A stretch of DNA of 64,000 nt, taken from a virus. The notes beneath the pieces are model-generated. The model was not told the DNA's origin and made no database searches. It saw nothing but the letters and a program-made list of their open reading frames with translations. Both the position numbers and the translations under genes were made by a program. The number at the start of each line of letters is the position of its first letter. Position 1 is the first letter of the stretch. Location of the stretch: IMG/VR virus record IMGVR_UViG_3300021405_000012, positions 1-64,000 of that record. One strand, 5' to 3'. Below are positions 42,531 through 49,794 of this stretch, piece after piece.

Positions 42531-42824
42531 TTAAGATGCTGCCTCCACGTCGGGCAGGGGAGCAGTCACCCACTGATCGCCGCGCCAGTAGAGCCGCGCC
42601 CGCTCGTACAGCATCCAAGCGCCGGTGGCGGTCTTGTTCCCTCCGGCGCTGCCGCCGTAGAGATGGTAGGCCTGCCTCAAGTAGAAGCGATCCAGAGAGC
42701 ACAGCGGATCGGCGATGATGATCTCTTTCGGGAACGACCACACTCGCCCGAGCGGGATAGCGTGCTCAAGCGCTATCCCGGCCGTGCCTAAGCCGAGCAG
42801 CGAAAGAAAGCGCCGGCGGTTCAT
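42531..42824 (-). CDS. Tat-signal protein, conserved in phages (97 aa)
   Basis: MNRRRFLSLLGLGTAGIALEHA is a twin-arginine signal (RRRFLSLL with the hydrophobic core following). The remainder (IPLGRVWSFPKEIIIADPL, then a WMLYERARLYWRGDQWV region) is aromatic and short. Folded export through the Tat system is implied, which is rare for phage proteins. Function unknown. Confidence 0.65.
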   Translation of the reverse strand: MNRRRFLSLLGLGTAGIALEHAIPLGRVWSFPKEIIIADPLCSLDRFYLRQAYHLYGGSAGGNKTATGAWMLYERARLYWRGDQWVTAPLPDVEAAS

Positions 42825-43087
42825 GGCGTCAATCTTAGCGCGAACTTCTGCATGATAAACCAGCCCAATTCCCAGAGCCCCAACCCCCAGCCAATCCAGC
42901 CGTAGAGTTTCGATGGCCCTAGCTGCTGCTTGCGGTCATAGAACGGAACGAGTATCAGGAAGCCGACAAACAGGTGCGCCAGAGCTTCGTAAGTGCCCTC
43001 GAATGAGGGGATGTTGACTAGGCGCGGCGCGATAAAGAATCTGCCGATGGCCACAGCCACCGCGAGAACGATGACGAGTTTTTTCAT
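42821..43087 (-). CDS. small integral membrane protein (88 aa)
   Basis: ATG 43087 overlaps the preceding stop (ATGA). Three hydrophobic spans are seen: KKLVIVLAVAVAIGRFFIA (2-20), ALAHLFVGFLILVPFY (34-50) and IGWGLGLWELGWFIMQKFAL (63-82). The loop FEGTYEALAH is recurrent in phage membrane proteins. It might be a holin-like or superinfection protein; not recognised. Confidence 0.6.
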   Translation of the reverse strand: MKKLVIVLAVAVAIGRFFIAPRLVNIPSFEGTYEALAHLFVGFLILVPFYDRKQQLGPSKLYGWIGWGLGLWELGWFIMQKFALRLTP

Positions 43088-43311
43088 TGTCTGCCCACCA
43101 GCTTGCGCAGGGGGTGCTCCTTGTTCACGTATTCGCAGGTTCCGCAACTGAATTTCTGTACGCTTTTGGACTGGGGTTCGAAATAATTGCAACACCCGAG
43201 TGTCGTGCTCACTCCGCCGGGCACTGCGACCTTCTCGCAGTCGGCATCTTTCACGGCGCCAGCGAGTTCCATGTAGCCAGCGGCTTCTGCGAAGATGCGA
43301 TGGTCAGCCAC
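43084..43311 (-). CDS. Cys-rich small protein (75 aa), HPLRKL motif
   Basis: Begins at GTG 43311 in an 8-nt overlap with the upstream short gene. Cysteines occur as DADCEKV, LGCCNYFEP and FSCGTCEY, consistent with a metal site or Fe-S cluster (five Cys). The last residues are KEHPLRKLVGRQ. Function unknown. Confidence 0.6.
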   Translation of the reverse strand: MADHRIFAEAAGYMELAGAVKDADCEKVAVPGGVSTTLGCCNYFEPQSKSVQKFSCGTCEYVNKEHPLRKLVGRQ

Positions 43312-43420
43312 GCAGGTGCAACCTCTGCAACTCTTCCGCTGTGGGCGGCAGGATCACAATCTTTTCCGCCAAGGCCCGCAAGCGCATTGCCTCAAACCAC
43401 GCGAGAAAGCGGGCCAGCAC
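43304..43420 (-). CDS. very small helical protein (38 aa)
   Basis: GTG 43420 lies 3 nt after the stop of the zinc gene, and the stop overlaps the next start by 8 nt. The product, VLARFLAWFEAMRLRALAEKIV followed by ILPPTAEELQRLHLRG, is an amphipathic helical peptide. Its tight fit between two genes supports it, but no ribosome site is convincing. Confidence 0.4.
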   Translation of the reverse strand: MLARFLAWFEAMRLRALAEKIVILPPTAEELQRLHLRG

Positions 43421-43423
43421 ATG

Positions 43424-43597
43424 CTACTTCTTGACTCCGAGCCCGGCGGAGCACTCGCGGCAGTAGGCGAGCACGGTGTTCGCAGAGACGCAGACGCCAG
43501 TCCCACATTTGCCGCAAGGCAGAATCTTGGTCGGGTGCGGCAGCTCCAGGAGGTTGCTGGGGGCTGGAGCCACGTTCTGGGCACGCTGGAGGCTCAT
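43424..43597 (-). CDS. small zinc-ribbon protein (57 aa)
   Basis: ATG 43597 overlaps the deformylase stop (ATGA). The product carries a four-Cys zinc ribbon: CGKCGTGVC and YCREC, ending GLGVKK. Such minimal zinc proteins are frequent in phage late operons. Function unknown. Confidence 0.6.
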   Translation of the reverse strand: MSLQRAQNVAPAPSNLLELPHPTKILPCGKCGTGVCVSANTVLAYCRECSAGLGVKK

Positions 43598-44067
43598 GCG
43601 GTTCGCTCCAGGCAGGTCAGGCCGTCGAGGTGATCGAGTTCGTGCTGAATCGCGCGCGCGAGCAAGCCCTTGGCCTTCAGCTCGCGGGCGATGCCGAGTT
43701 CATCCTGGAAGGCAATCCATACGGTGGCAGCGCGTTCGACCATCATGCGCACGCCGGGGATGCTGAGGCAGCCTTCCGCCTGGCGCGAGTAGCCTTTCTT
43801 GCGCACAATCCATGGATTCACTAAGGCCATGTCCGGCCAGCCGGGCACCGCCAGCACGGCGATGCGCAGGCCATAGCCGACCTGATTGGCCGCGAGGCCG
43901 ATCCCGTGGTACCCCTTCTGCTTCATGGTTGCAAACATGTCCATGATGAGCGAGAAGTAGCGGCGATCAAACTCTACCACCCGCTCGGTCGGAGTCAAGA
44001 GTATCGGATGCGGATGCATCACGATTTGCAGGGCGGCACCACTCTTTAGTTCTGTAACCGGGTTCAT
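43594..44067 (-). CDS. def: peptide deformylase
   Basis: All three conserved motifs are present: GIGLAANQVG (residues 55-64), EGCLS (98-102, with metal ligand Cys100) and QHELDH (141-146, His142 and His146, Glu143 catalytic). ATG 44067 overlaps the endolysin stop; earlier in-frame codons would run into that gene. At 157 residues it is a compact form of the family, like those encoded by other phages. It removes the formyl group from nascent proteins and may speed processing of phage proteins. Confidence 0.95.
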   Translation of the reverse strand: MNPVTELKSGAALQIVMHPHPILLTPTERVVEFDRRYFSLIMDMFATMKQKGYHGIGLAANQVGYGLRIAVLAVPGWPDMALVNPWIVRKKGYSRQAEGCLSIPGVRMMVERAATVWIAFQDELGIARELKAKGLLARAIQHELDHLDGLTCLERTA

Positions 44068-44552
44068 AGCGAGGATTCTACCTCTGCCCAGAACGCTGCG
44101 GCGCCTTCGTTTTGGTAAATCTGCCGTGCTTCGTCGTTCGGTGCATTCACGGGGAAACCGCCGGTGAGCTGAAAATGCGGGGCGTCGACCAGCCGGATCC
44201 AGTTCGCACCCGTCGTAAGGCCTAGACTCACGCCTACAGCCTCCATCCGCTTCCACTGCGGGTGGGAGGCCTTCCAGTCGATCTCGCCGTTAACTACTTC
44301 CGGCTCGCAGTCAACGGCTACCCCAAGGCAATGCCAGCTTTGCCCGCCATCGGCGTCGGTGACGATGTCGCCGGGCAGGCTGCGGCCTTGTAGAAAAAGT
44401 GCGTGCTGTTCAGCCCAGGTGCGTGCGCCGGCGGAAACCACCAGCGCGATCGGCTCCGGGTCGAGGGCGAGGATCGCCGCCATCTGCCGAATCTTGTCGG
44501 CCAGAGCTGGCATGACATCCTGCAAGCGCGCTTCTGAGGCTGGACTAAGCAT
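44064..44552 (-). CDS. endolysin, M15/VanY-type D,D-peptidase
   Basis: ATG 44552 has GGAGG 3 nt upstream. Zinc ligands of the M15 family are visible: SWHCLGVAVDC (His74, Asp81), DAPHFQ (His126). A short motif SAGARTWAEQHALFLQGR (40-57) precedes them. No signal peptide or cell-wall-binding domain is present, so the enzyme probably needs a holin for export. It cleaves peptidoglycan stem peptides. The 162-residue length is normal for single-domain M15 endolysins. Confidence 0.85.
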   Translation of the reverse strand: MLSPASEARLQDVMPALADKIRQMAAILALDPEPIALVVSAGARTWAEQHALFLQGRSLPGDIVTDADGGQSWHCLGVAVDCEPEVVNGEIDWKASHPQWKRMEAVGVSLGLTTGANWIRLVDAPHFQLTGGFPVNAPNDEARQIYQNEGAAAFWAEVESSL

Positions 44553-45327
44553 CTTCCTCCGCGGCGAAATTGAACGGCGCCGACTTGCGCCCGTTCCAGT
44601 TCCCTCCAAACTGCGCATTCACCGATTCCAGATGGTAGCCCACCACTTCCGGGATCAGCGCACGTTTGGCGCGCGGCCACTGCGCCGCAAACAGCAGGTC
44701 GGTACGGCCCGCGTTGTTACTCTCGCCGGGATAGCGCCGCACTTTTGACTGGCCGGGATGCCACAGCTGAAAAAAGCCGATAGGGATATAGCCGCCAAAA
44801 TGTTCCTGCATCACCCGTGTGCCTACGGGAAACGCTCCCATGTGAATGTAGGCGCCGGCTTCCTGCTGCAAGGCGGGCAACTCTTTGAAGCGGTCCCAGG
44901 CCCGGAAGCCTTTCACGATGAAGCGGTCGGCGCCATAGACCATGCTGGGATCGAGGTTGGCGGCTTGCAGCAGTTTCCGGGTGAGCGGTGGCAGCCAGAT
45001 ATCGGCGTCGAGATGCACTACCCAACCCTCCATCGAGAGCGCGGACAGGCCCACATTGATGCCCGAAGCCTTGCAGAACGTCCCCCAGCGCGTGCCCAGC
45101 ACGTCGGTCGGGACACATTCGACGTGATAGAACTCGCACAGCCGCCGCGTGTCTTTGTCCTCGGCGGAGGTGACCACCACCATGCGGTCGAATAAATGCT
45201 TGTTCTCCGGCAGGGTGTTCCGCAGGAAGTCCGAGTAGTGGTCACACACCACCACTGCTTCGAGCCGGAAGTTCGGATCCGGTGCCGGAGCCGGCTGGGG
45301 ATCGACGTAGGGCTGAGGGGATTCCAT
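44545..45327 (-). CDS. glycosyltransferase, GT-A fold (GT2-like)
   Basis: Rossmann-like strands (RLEAVVVCDH, RMVVVTSAEDKDT) lead to the DxD motif HLDADIW (Asp107, Asp109) that binds the sugar-nucleotide metal. A later GYIPIGFFQLWHPGQSK region could form the acceptor side. The substrate is unknown. Placed beside endolysin and an outer-membrane-like protein, it may modify the cell surface rather than DNA. No membrane segment is seen. Confidence 0.75.
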   Translation of the reverse strand: MESPQPYVDPQPAPAPDPNFRLEAVVVCDHYSDFLRNTLPENKHLFDRMVVVTSAEDKDTRRLCEFYHVECVPTDVLGTRWGTFCKASGINVGLSALSMEGWVVHLDADIWLPPLTRKLLQAANLDPSMVYGADRFIVKGFRAWDRFKELPALQQEAGAYIHMGAFPVGTRVMQEHFGGYIPIGFFQLWHPGQSKVRRYPGESNNAGRTDLLFAAQWPRAKRALIPEVVGYHLESVNAQFGGNWNGRKSAPFNFAAEEDA

Positions 45328-45888
45328 CTACCAGCCCAGTTTCAATCCGCCTGAGAGGATCACTGCCGAGCTATTGAAGCCGGGCAGGTGGCCGTAACGC
45401 AGCTCGAACAAGTTGACGGTGAACTTGCCATTCGAGGTTGGGCTGTAGGCAACCCCGCCGCCGAGCATCTCGCCGACATTCTGCTTGGTCTTGTTTTCCT
45501 GGGAATTGATGCCGGCGCCGATGCTGGCCGTGAAGTAGGGCTGGAACTGGTTCGGACTCAGTTTGGTCTTCGCAATCTGTTTAGCGAAGAAGCCGGGCGC
45601 CCAGTTGAAGCCGCCGAAGTAGCCTTGCCAGCTGGCCGAGGGCGCGAGGATGTTCTCTTGGCGCAAGGCCACCGTGTTGGTCAGTTGCAGCGTGCCCCCG
45701 AAGTCGGCGGCGGCGGTCGAGCCGGAGACTACGTTGCCAATCTGCATCACGCTGGCGTTGAGCGAGAAGGTGCTGGTCGGAGTCACGGTCACCGGGGCCT
45801 GGGCCGGAGGCGGCGTGGGTACGGTGGTTTGGGCGATCGCCGGCACCAGGCCAGCGAACAGGACAAGCAGGCGGACAAAGTTCTTCAT
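45328..45888 (-). CDS. exported beta-barrel-like protein
   Basis: MKNFVRLLVLFAGLVPAIAQ is a Sec signal peptide, followed by a Pro/Thr linker. The mature part has alternating strands (LQLTNTVALRQENIL, FQPYFTASIGAGIN, GKFTVNLFELRYGH) and ends ILSGGLKLGW with an aromatic final residue, the usual BAM recognition form for outer-membrane barrels. Superinfection exclusion by surface masking is a reasonable inference. Confidence 0.65.
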   Translation of the reverse strand: MKNFVRLLVLFAGLVPAIAQTTVPTPPPAQAPVTVTPTSTFSLNASVMQIGNVVSGSTAAADFGGTLQLTNTVALRQENILAPSASWQGYFGGFNWAPGFFAKQIAKTKLSPNQFQPYFTASIGAGINSQENKTKQNVGEMLGGGVAYSPTSNGKFTVNLFELRYGHLPGFNSSAVILSGGLKLGW

Positions 45889-45948
45889 CGCATTCTCCTT
45901 AAAGGTTGTGAATGGTGCTGCTTAGAGTTGACAAAAGACGTGCCACAT

Positions 45949-46170
45949 TCAGCGCGGGCAGCGCAGGACGGTGTTGCCGCTGCGGGCGTCGATTTCGATA
46001 TCGAATTTGTCGCAGGCACAGCTCACGATGGCGAGGCCGGGATCGAGACGGCAATCCTGCAAATGCACCGCGCCCAGCCGTCCCGCCGGCAGGTTCATGG
46101 TCACCCGCTTGGCGGCGCAGCCCAACAACAGCAGCCCAAGAGCGGCGGCGGCGGTCAGACGCAAGCCCAC
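45949..46170 (-). CDS. small lipoprotein (73 aa)
   Basis: The N-terminus MGLRLTAAAALGLLLLGC is a lipoprotein signal with lipobox LLGC. The mature part has four further cysteines (DCRLD, SCACDKF, RCPR). It could be an o-spanin-type lipoprotein or a periplasmic partner of the neighbours, but it lacks the Pro-rich region of classical Rz1. Confidence 0.65.
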   Translation of the reverse strand: MGLRLTAAAALGLLLLGCAAKRVTMNLPAGRLGAVHLQDCRLDPGLAIVSCACDKFDIEIDARSGNTVLRCPR

Positions 46171-46172
46171 GG

Positions 46173-46394
46173 TTAGCCTTGAGCGGCGCGGGCCACGCTG
46201 ACGTTCGCAGCCTGTGGGCCTTTTGGGCCCTGGACTACGTCGAAGGTGACTTCATCGTTCTCGGCCAGGCTTTTGTAGTCGCCCTGCTGGGCGTCGATGG
46301 CGGTGTAATGCACGAAGATGTCCTTGCCGCCCTCGGCGGGGCTGATGAAGCCGTAGCCCTTGGAATTGTTGAACCATTTCACGCTACCTTGCAT
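46173..46394 (-). CDS. csp: cold-shock protein
   Basis: The 73-residue product has both RNP motifs, KGYGFI (12-17) and DIFVHYTAI (25-33), with the start [13 protein letters not shown] and end VSVARAAQG. It is a single-strand nucleic-acid chaperone by family. Cold-shock genes are occasional phage cargo. The gene lies 2 nt before the lipoprotein gene and 3 nt after the next gene. Confidence 0.93.
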   Translation of the reverse strand: MQGSVKWFNNSKGYGFISPAEGGKDIFVHYTAIDAQQGDYKSLAENDEVTFDVVQGPKGPQAANVSVARAAQG

Positions 46395-46397
46395 AGA

Positions 46398-46637
46398 TCA
46401 GTTCTCCTTTTTTGCAATCTCATTGCCGCGGTTGGGCAGCATGTAGAAACCCCGCGCCACCATCAGCGCGGCCGCGACTCCGGTGGCGGCGTAGTGCTCC
46501 CAGCATGCGGCAGTGTAGCAATTCCCCTCCGAAGCGGCATGCACAAAAGCGGCGACGAAGCCACTCGCGACTGCCACGATGGCAGCCTGCGCCTGGTGCG
46601 GCAGGCTGGCCCAGAACGCCTTACATTTTGCGATCAT
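46398..46637 (-). CDS. two-span small membrane protein, holin candidate (79 aa)
   Basis: ATG 46637 has GGAGGAG upstream. Two hydrophobic segments, AAIVAVASGFVAAFVHAAS (~17-36) and AATGVAAALMVARGFYML (~50-67), separated by a short acidic loop with two cysteines, and a charged C-terminus (NRGNEIAKKEN) fit a class II holin. Its proximity to lysis genes supports this, but no family is clearly met. Confidence 0.55.
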   Translation of the reverse strand: MIAKCKAFWASLPHQAQAAIVAVASGFVAAFVHAASEGNCYTAACWEHYAATGVAAALMVARGFYMLPNRGNEIAKKEN

Positions 46638-46833
46638 CAGCTCCTCCGTGGTGTTTCTGGTGACAGGCACAAGGGGAGGAGTCGCCATGCTCGCAGGTGT
46701 CATGCAGGCCGAGTATGCACCAAAAGCACATCATCGCCGCGAAGCGTTTGCGGGGCTTCTTGCGCTGCCGGGGCCAGTCATGCTCGATCCAGCGGCCATA
46801 AGCGACCTGGTTTCCGTTTTCAGTTTCAGGCAT
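46621..46833 (-). CDS. small Cys/His protein (70 aa)
   Basis: ATG 46833 overlaps the previous stop by 8 nt. The C-terminal half is Cys/His-rich (CFWCILGLHDTCEHGDSSPCACHQKHHGG), probably zinc-binding. The N-terminus is polar with Lys/Arg. Function unknown. Confidence 0.5.
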   Translation of the reverse strand: MPETENGNQVAYGRWIEHDWPRQRKKPRKRFAAMMCFWCILGLHDTCEHGDSSPCACHQKHHGGADDRKM

Positions 46834-47134
46834 GGCGGCGTTGTTCAAGTGCGGCCAGGACGGCCAGCGATGAGGCCATCTGCTGGCTGGTGTCGGTAAG
46901 TTTTTCGAGCAGCCGGGTCTGTGTCTGCAAGGTCTGGCCAAGCCTGCCGTTGATGACTTCGATCATGGTTTCGCGAATGAAGCGCTGCCAGTACTCCGAG
47001 CTGCGCTCCGACGCCGGTTCTCCCCGCACGTCCTCGGGGTCCTCCGGCCGGGTAAACCTGCGGCGGACGAGGGGCACAGCAATGGCGGCTGCAACGGAGC
47101 CGCCGATGGCCGCGCCAATGGTTCCCCAATCCAT
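46826..47134 (-). CDS. membrane-anchored coiled-coil protein (102 aa)
   Basis: An N-terminal membrane span (TIGAAIGGSVAAAIAVPLV, 5-23) is followed by Arg-rich RRRFTRPED and a long helix with QTLQTQTRLLEKLTDTSQQMASSLAVLAAL. This is the shape of i-spanins and of other small phage membrane proteins. No clear family match. Confidence 0.55.
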   Translation of the reverse strand: MDWGTIGAAIGGSVAAAIAVPLVRRRFTRPEDPEDVRGEPASERSSEYWQRFIRETMIEVINGRLGQTLQTQTRLLEKLTDTSQQMASSLAVLAALEQRRHA

Positions 47135-47200
47135 GGCTAGTTGGCCTTTCGGGTAGACTGTCTCGGCACCGAAATTAGGCGCAGAAAGAGGTATGAATCA

Positions 47201-47275
47201 ATGAAGCGAGTAGCCCTTTGTTTGTCGGTTTGCATTTTATTGCTCACGCTCACGCCATGGCTAACACGCCGGTAA
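47201..47275 (+). CDS. candidate signal-peptide-like leader peptide (24 aa)
   Basis: ATG 47201 is preceded by AAAGAGG with an intervening short frame. The peptide MKRVALCLSVCILLLTLTPW is strongly hydrophobic, like a signal or anchor peptide. It overlaps the next small frame at 47257. Support is weak because of its size. Confidence 0.3.
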   Translation: MKRVALCLSVCILLLTLTPWLTRR

Positions 47276-47361
47276 GCGTGAGTGCGCTCGCTAACGTGTG
47301 TGGAGGCGGTGGCACTGCTGCGTTCGACATCATCATTGGGAGGATCAAGATCAACCCGTAA
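47257..47361 (+). CDS. tiny plus-strand protein (34 aa)
   Basis: ATG 47257 opens a 34-residue frame (MANTPVSVSALANVCGGGGTAAFDIIIG) that stops 3 nt before a strong terminator. It has no ribosome site of its own, and could be coupled to the 24-residue leader. The terminator placement makes transcription likely, the coding status less so. Confidence 0.35.
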   Translation: MANTPVSVSALANVCGGGGTAAFDIIIGRIKINP

Positions 47362-47364
47362 GTT

Positions 47365-47401
47365 CCCAGAGGCAGACCCGGTGGACGGGCCTGCCTCTGG
47401 G
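47365..47401. terminator. long hairpin terminator between converging genes
   Basis: A 16-bp stem with one mismatch (CCCAGAGGCAGACCCG, 47365-47380; CGGGCCTGCCTCTGGG, 47386-47401) with loop GTGGA sits between the plus-strand small frame and the minus-strand gene ending at 47404. No long T tract follows on either side, but the stem is among the strongest in the window and could stop both directions. Confidence 0.6.
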
Positions 47402-47403
47402 TG

Positions 47404-49308
47404 TTAGTTCGCGGTGACCGGCTCGAACGTCAACATGTTGATGATGGGGGCGGTGATGTTCTGTGAACCACTCTCGGCCGCGTTGACCGAAACCCACAAA
47501 CCTTTGGTTAGATCGAGGGCGCTTGAGGCTGCGGTACCCACGTCCGCCCCGTTCACGAACGTGGTTTGCGCCGAGTTCTTCACGTTGAAAAACGGGAAGG
47601 GAGTCTCTGCCCACAATGTCCCACTGGTCCCAGTGGCAGCTGTCGAGAGCTTCCAACATCCGCCCTGAGTTCCTGCCGTCGTCTGCGTTTGAGTCGCGAA
47701 GAGAACAGCCGACACGGCCACCGGAGACTGAGCGTAATTATTGCTCATGTTCAAGTTGTAGGTCAGGATCGAAGAGGCCACCTGGGTAGCAGTCGCCCCC
47801 TTAATGCACAGATTCCAGGACTTCTGCAGCTGGTTGAGAAAGCCCGCGGGGAGGTAGAACTGGGCCAAATCTGCGTTGCTGTTGTTGATAGTGCCGCCCG
47901 CGGCAAACGGAGCGAAGCTGGTCTGGAAGTTCAGCGGAGGATTCGAGAACGCCTGGTAGCCGAACAGGGTGTGCGCAGTCGATTCCACCACCGGCTTCGA
48001 AGTCGCCGAAGGGTTGCCGGCGGTGATGACCGCCGGGGAGCCGATGGCGCATGCCGGAATCACCGTCTCCAGCGTCGACAGCGGACAGATATTCGAGTCG
48101 ATGGTCTGCTTGGCCAGGATTTCGGTGTTGGTCGCGCCGCCGTTGGCGGTGATGTAGGGCAGCCAGCCACAGGCACCGGCGGTGGCCACTGGCGAGCTTA
48201 GCGACATGCCGGTAATGGTGCCAGACTGCGCCGACTCGGTCGAAGGCAGCGAGATTCCGCCCAGGCAGTCCACATACGCGGTTTTGGCGTAGTAGGCGCC
48301 CGAGGTCAAGCTGCCAGTCGCGGCGGTAATGGTCGAAGCCGCCGCCGCGGCAATCAGGGTAATCGTGGTCGGACGCAGCGCGAAGTACAGCGGCTGATTG
48401 AAGCCGTTGGCTTGCGTGGCCTGCACGATGCAGCCGGTGCCGGCGGCGAGGGATGCCGTCTGCACCAGGTAGGTCAAGGTGGTGCCGCCAGAGCCGCCCG
48501 AAGCCAGCGCGAAAGTCGAGCCGTTGCCACCTTGGCTGCTGTTATAGCCGGTGGGAGTGCAGTTCGATACCACCAGGCCGTTGCCGCCGGCAAATGAAGC
48601 GGCGAAGTTCGAGCCGCTGACCGTGGTCAAGGTGACCGTGTTGGTCGAAGCCGTGGCGGTGACCGCGGTCTGGGTTCCGGGAATGATGGCGCCCGGCGCG
48701 GCGCCTTTGGTGTACTCGATGACGATGTTGGGTACAGGCCCTGTGGCCGCCGTGGTGGTGGCGTTCAGGATCTGCTGGGTGGTGATGCCTGAATAGTTGT
48801 CGACGGTGACGTAGGCGGCGCCCAGAATGGCGGCATCGTTGATTGCTTCCATCAAGCCGTTGTCTCCCGAGACGATGCGCACGCCTACCGCATGGGCGTT
48901 GGCAAAGGTCGCGGTAAAGCCGCAGTTGAAGGGATTGACGGCGCCGATGCCGGCCGGAGTCGGAGTAGTGACCGCGGTCGGGGTTACCGTCTCAGTGTTG
49001 GCTCCGTCGATGACGGTGAGAGGAACGTCGGTCGCGTAGATGGCCGCGAACGGAGCAAAACGGTTGTTCGAGCCGACCGGCACAAAGCAGGTATCGACCG
49101 TCATGGCGCCCGCGCCGGCGGCGACTGCGGTGAGGCCTTTCACGCTCCAGTTGCCGTAGCCGGAAGCCATCACCCGGCCAGCCTGGTTCGAGGGGTACTG
49201 CGGAATAACGCTCTGGGCCAAGCCGAACGAGACCAGAGTCAACAGAGTGAGGCATGCGCCCGCCAGTCGAATACGGGCGAACGCCGGAACTAGCGAGCGT
49301 GGGTTCAT
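47404..49308 (-). CDS. exported tail-spike-like protein (634 aa)
   Basis: A Sec signal peptide lies at the N-terminus (LAGACLTLLTLVSFGLAQS after a basic start). The mature part is Thr/Ser/Ala/Gly-rich with repeated short beta segments and several cysteines, for example DTCFVPVG, FNCGFTATF and ICPLSTLETVIPACAIG. The repetition of T-A-x-A-T-x-T-V-T-L patterns looks like a fibrous or spike protein. Signal peptides are not expected on virion proteins, so it may be exported for display instead. Confidence 0.65.
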   Translation of the reverse strand: MNPRSLVPAFARIRLAGACLTLLTLVSFGLAQSVIPQYPSNQAGRVMASGYGNWSVKGLTAVAAGAGAMTVDTCFVPVGSNNRFAPFAAIYATDVPLTVIDGANTETVTPTAVTTPTPAGIGAVNPFNCGFTATFANAHAVGVRIVSGDNGLMEAINDAAILGAAYVTVDNYSGITTQQILNATTTAATGPVPNIVIEYTKGAAPGAIIPGTQTAVTATASTNTVTLTTVSGSNFAASFAGGNGLVVSNCTPTGYNSSQGGNGSTFALASGGSGGTTLTYLVQTASLAAGTGCIVQATQANGFNQPLYFALRPTTITLIAAAAASTITAATGSLTSGAYYAKTAYVDCLGGISLPSTESAQSGTITGMSLSSPVATAGACGWLPYITANGGATNTEILAKQTIDSNICPLSTLETVIPACAIGSPAVITAGNPSATSKPVVESTAHTLFGYQAFSNPPLNFQTSFAPFAAGGTINNSNADLAQFYLPAGFLNQLQKSWNLCIKGATATQVASSILTYNLNMSNNYAQSPVAVSAVLFATQTQTTAGTQGGCWKLSTAATGTSGTLWAETPFPFFNVKNSAQTTFVNGADVGTAASSALDLTKGLWVSVNAAESGSQNITAPIINMLTFEPVTAN

Positions 49309-49374
49309 AGTGTCATTTCTCCTTTGGGTTGGGTGACGAGAGTTACGAGAAAAGTTACGTGCGAAAGAAAGAGA

Positions 49375-49794
49375 TCAGGGGCGTATGCCCATCAAAGTCC
49401 ACTTGTAGTCATCGCCGGCAAAGCCCGGCGCGGCGCCGAGCGCCATCTTGCCAGTCTCGGGCGCAACCACGCCGATGCCCTGATGAGTGACATCGCTGGT
49501 ATCGGTGTAGCGGTACATGCGAAGCGGAAACTCAGTCCAGGGATCGCCGTTGAATGAGTAGGACGCTCCCCCGACGCAGAGGTAGCCGTAGTTCGCTGGC
49601 GAGCAGTTCAGATAAAGCGCGATCCAGTCGCCCTTTTGGACTTTAATGGTGTGGAACAGCGACACCCTGGTTTCCCCGCTCTCGATCAGAAACAGATTCG
49701 AGAACGCAGCCGGGCCCGCCTGAAGCGGACGGCTCTGGGCGAAGGCTGGCCCCACCAAGCAGCAGCTGGCTATGAGTAGGAGAAGCGCCCGCAT
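49375..49794 (-). CDS. exported protein (139 aa)
   Basis: ATG 49794 overlaps the stop of the 1339-residue gene (TGATG). MRALLLLIASCCLVGPAFAQS is a signal peptide; the mature part is beta-rich with LYLNCSPANYGYLCVGGASYSF (two cysteines, likely a disulphide). Grouped with the spike-like genes. Function unknown. Confidence 0.7.
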   Translation of the reverse strand: MRALLLLIASCCLVGPAFAQSRPLQAGPAAFSNLFLIESGETRVSLFHTIKVQKGDWIALYLNCSPANYGYLCVGGASYSFNGDPWTEFPLRMYRYTDTSDVTHQGIGVVAPETGKMALGAAPGFAGDDYKWTLMGIRP

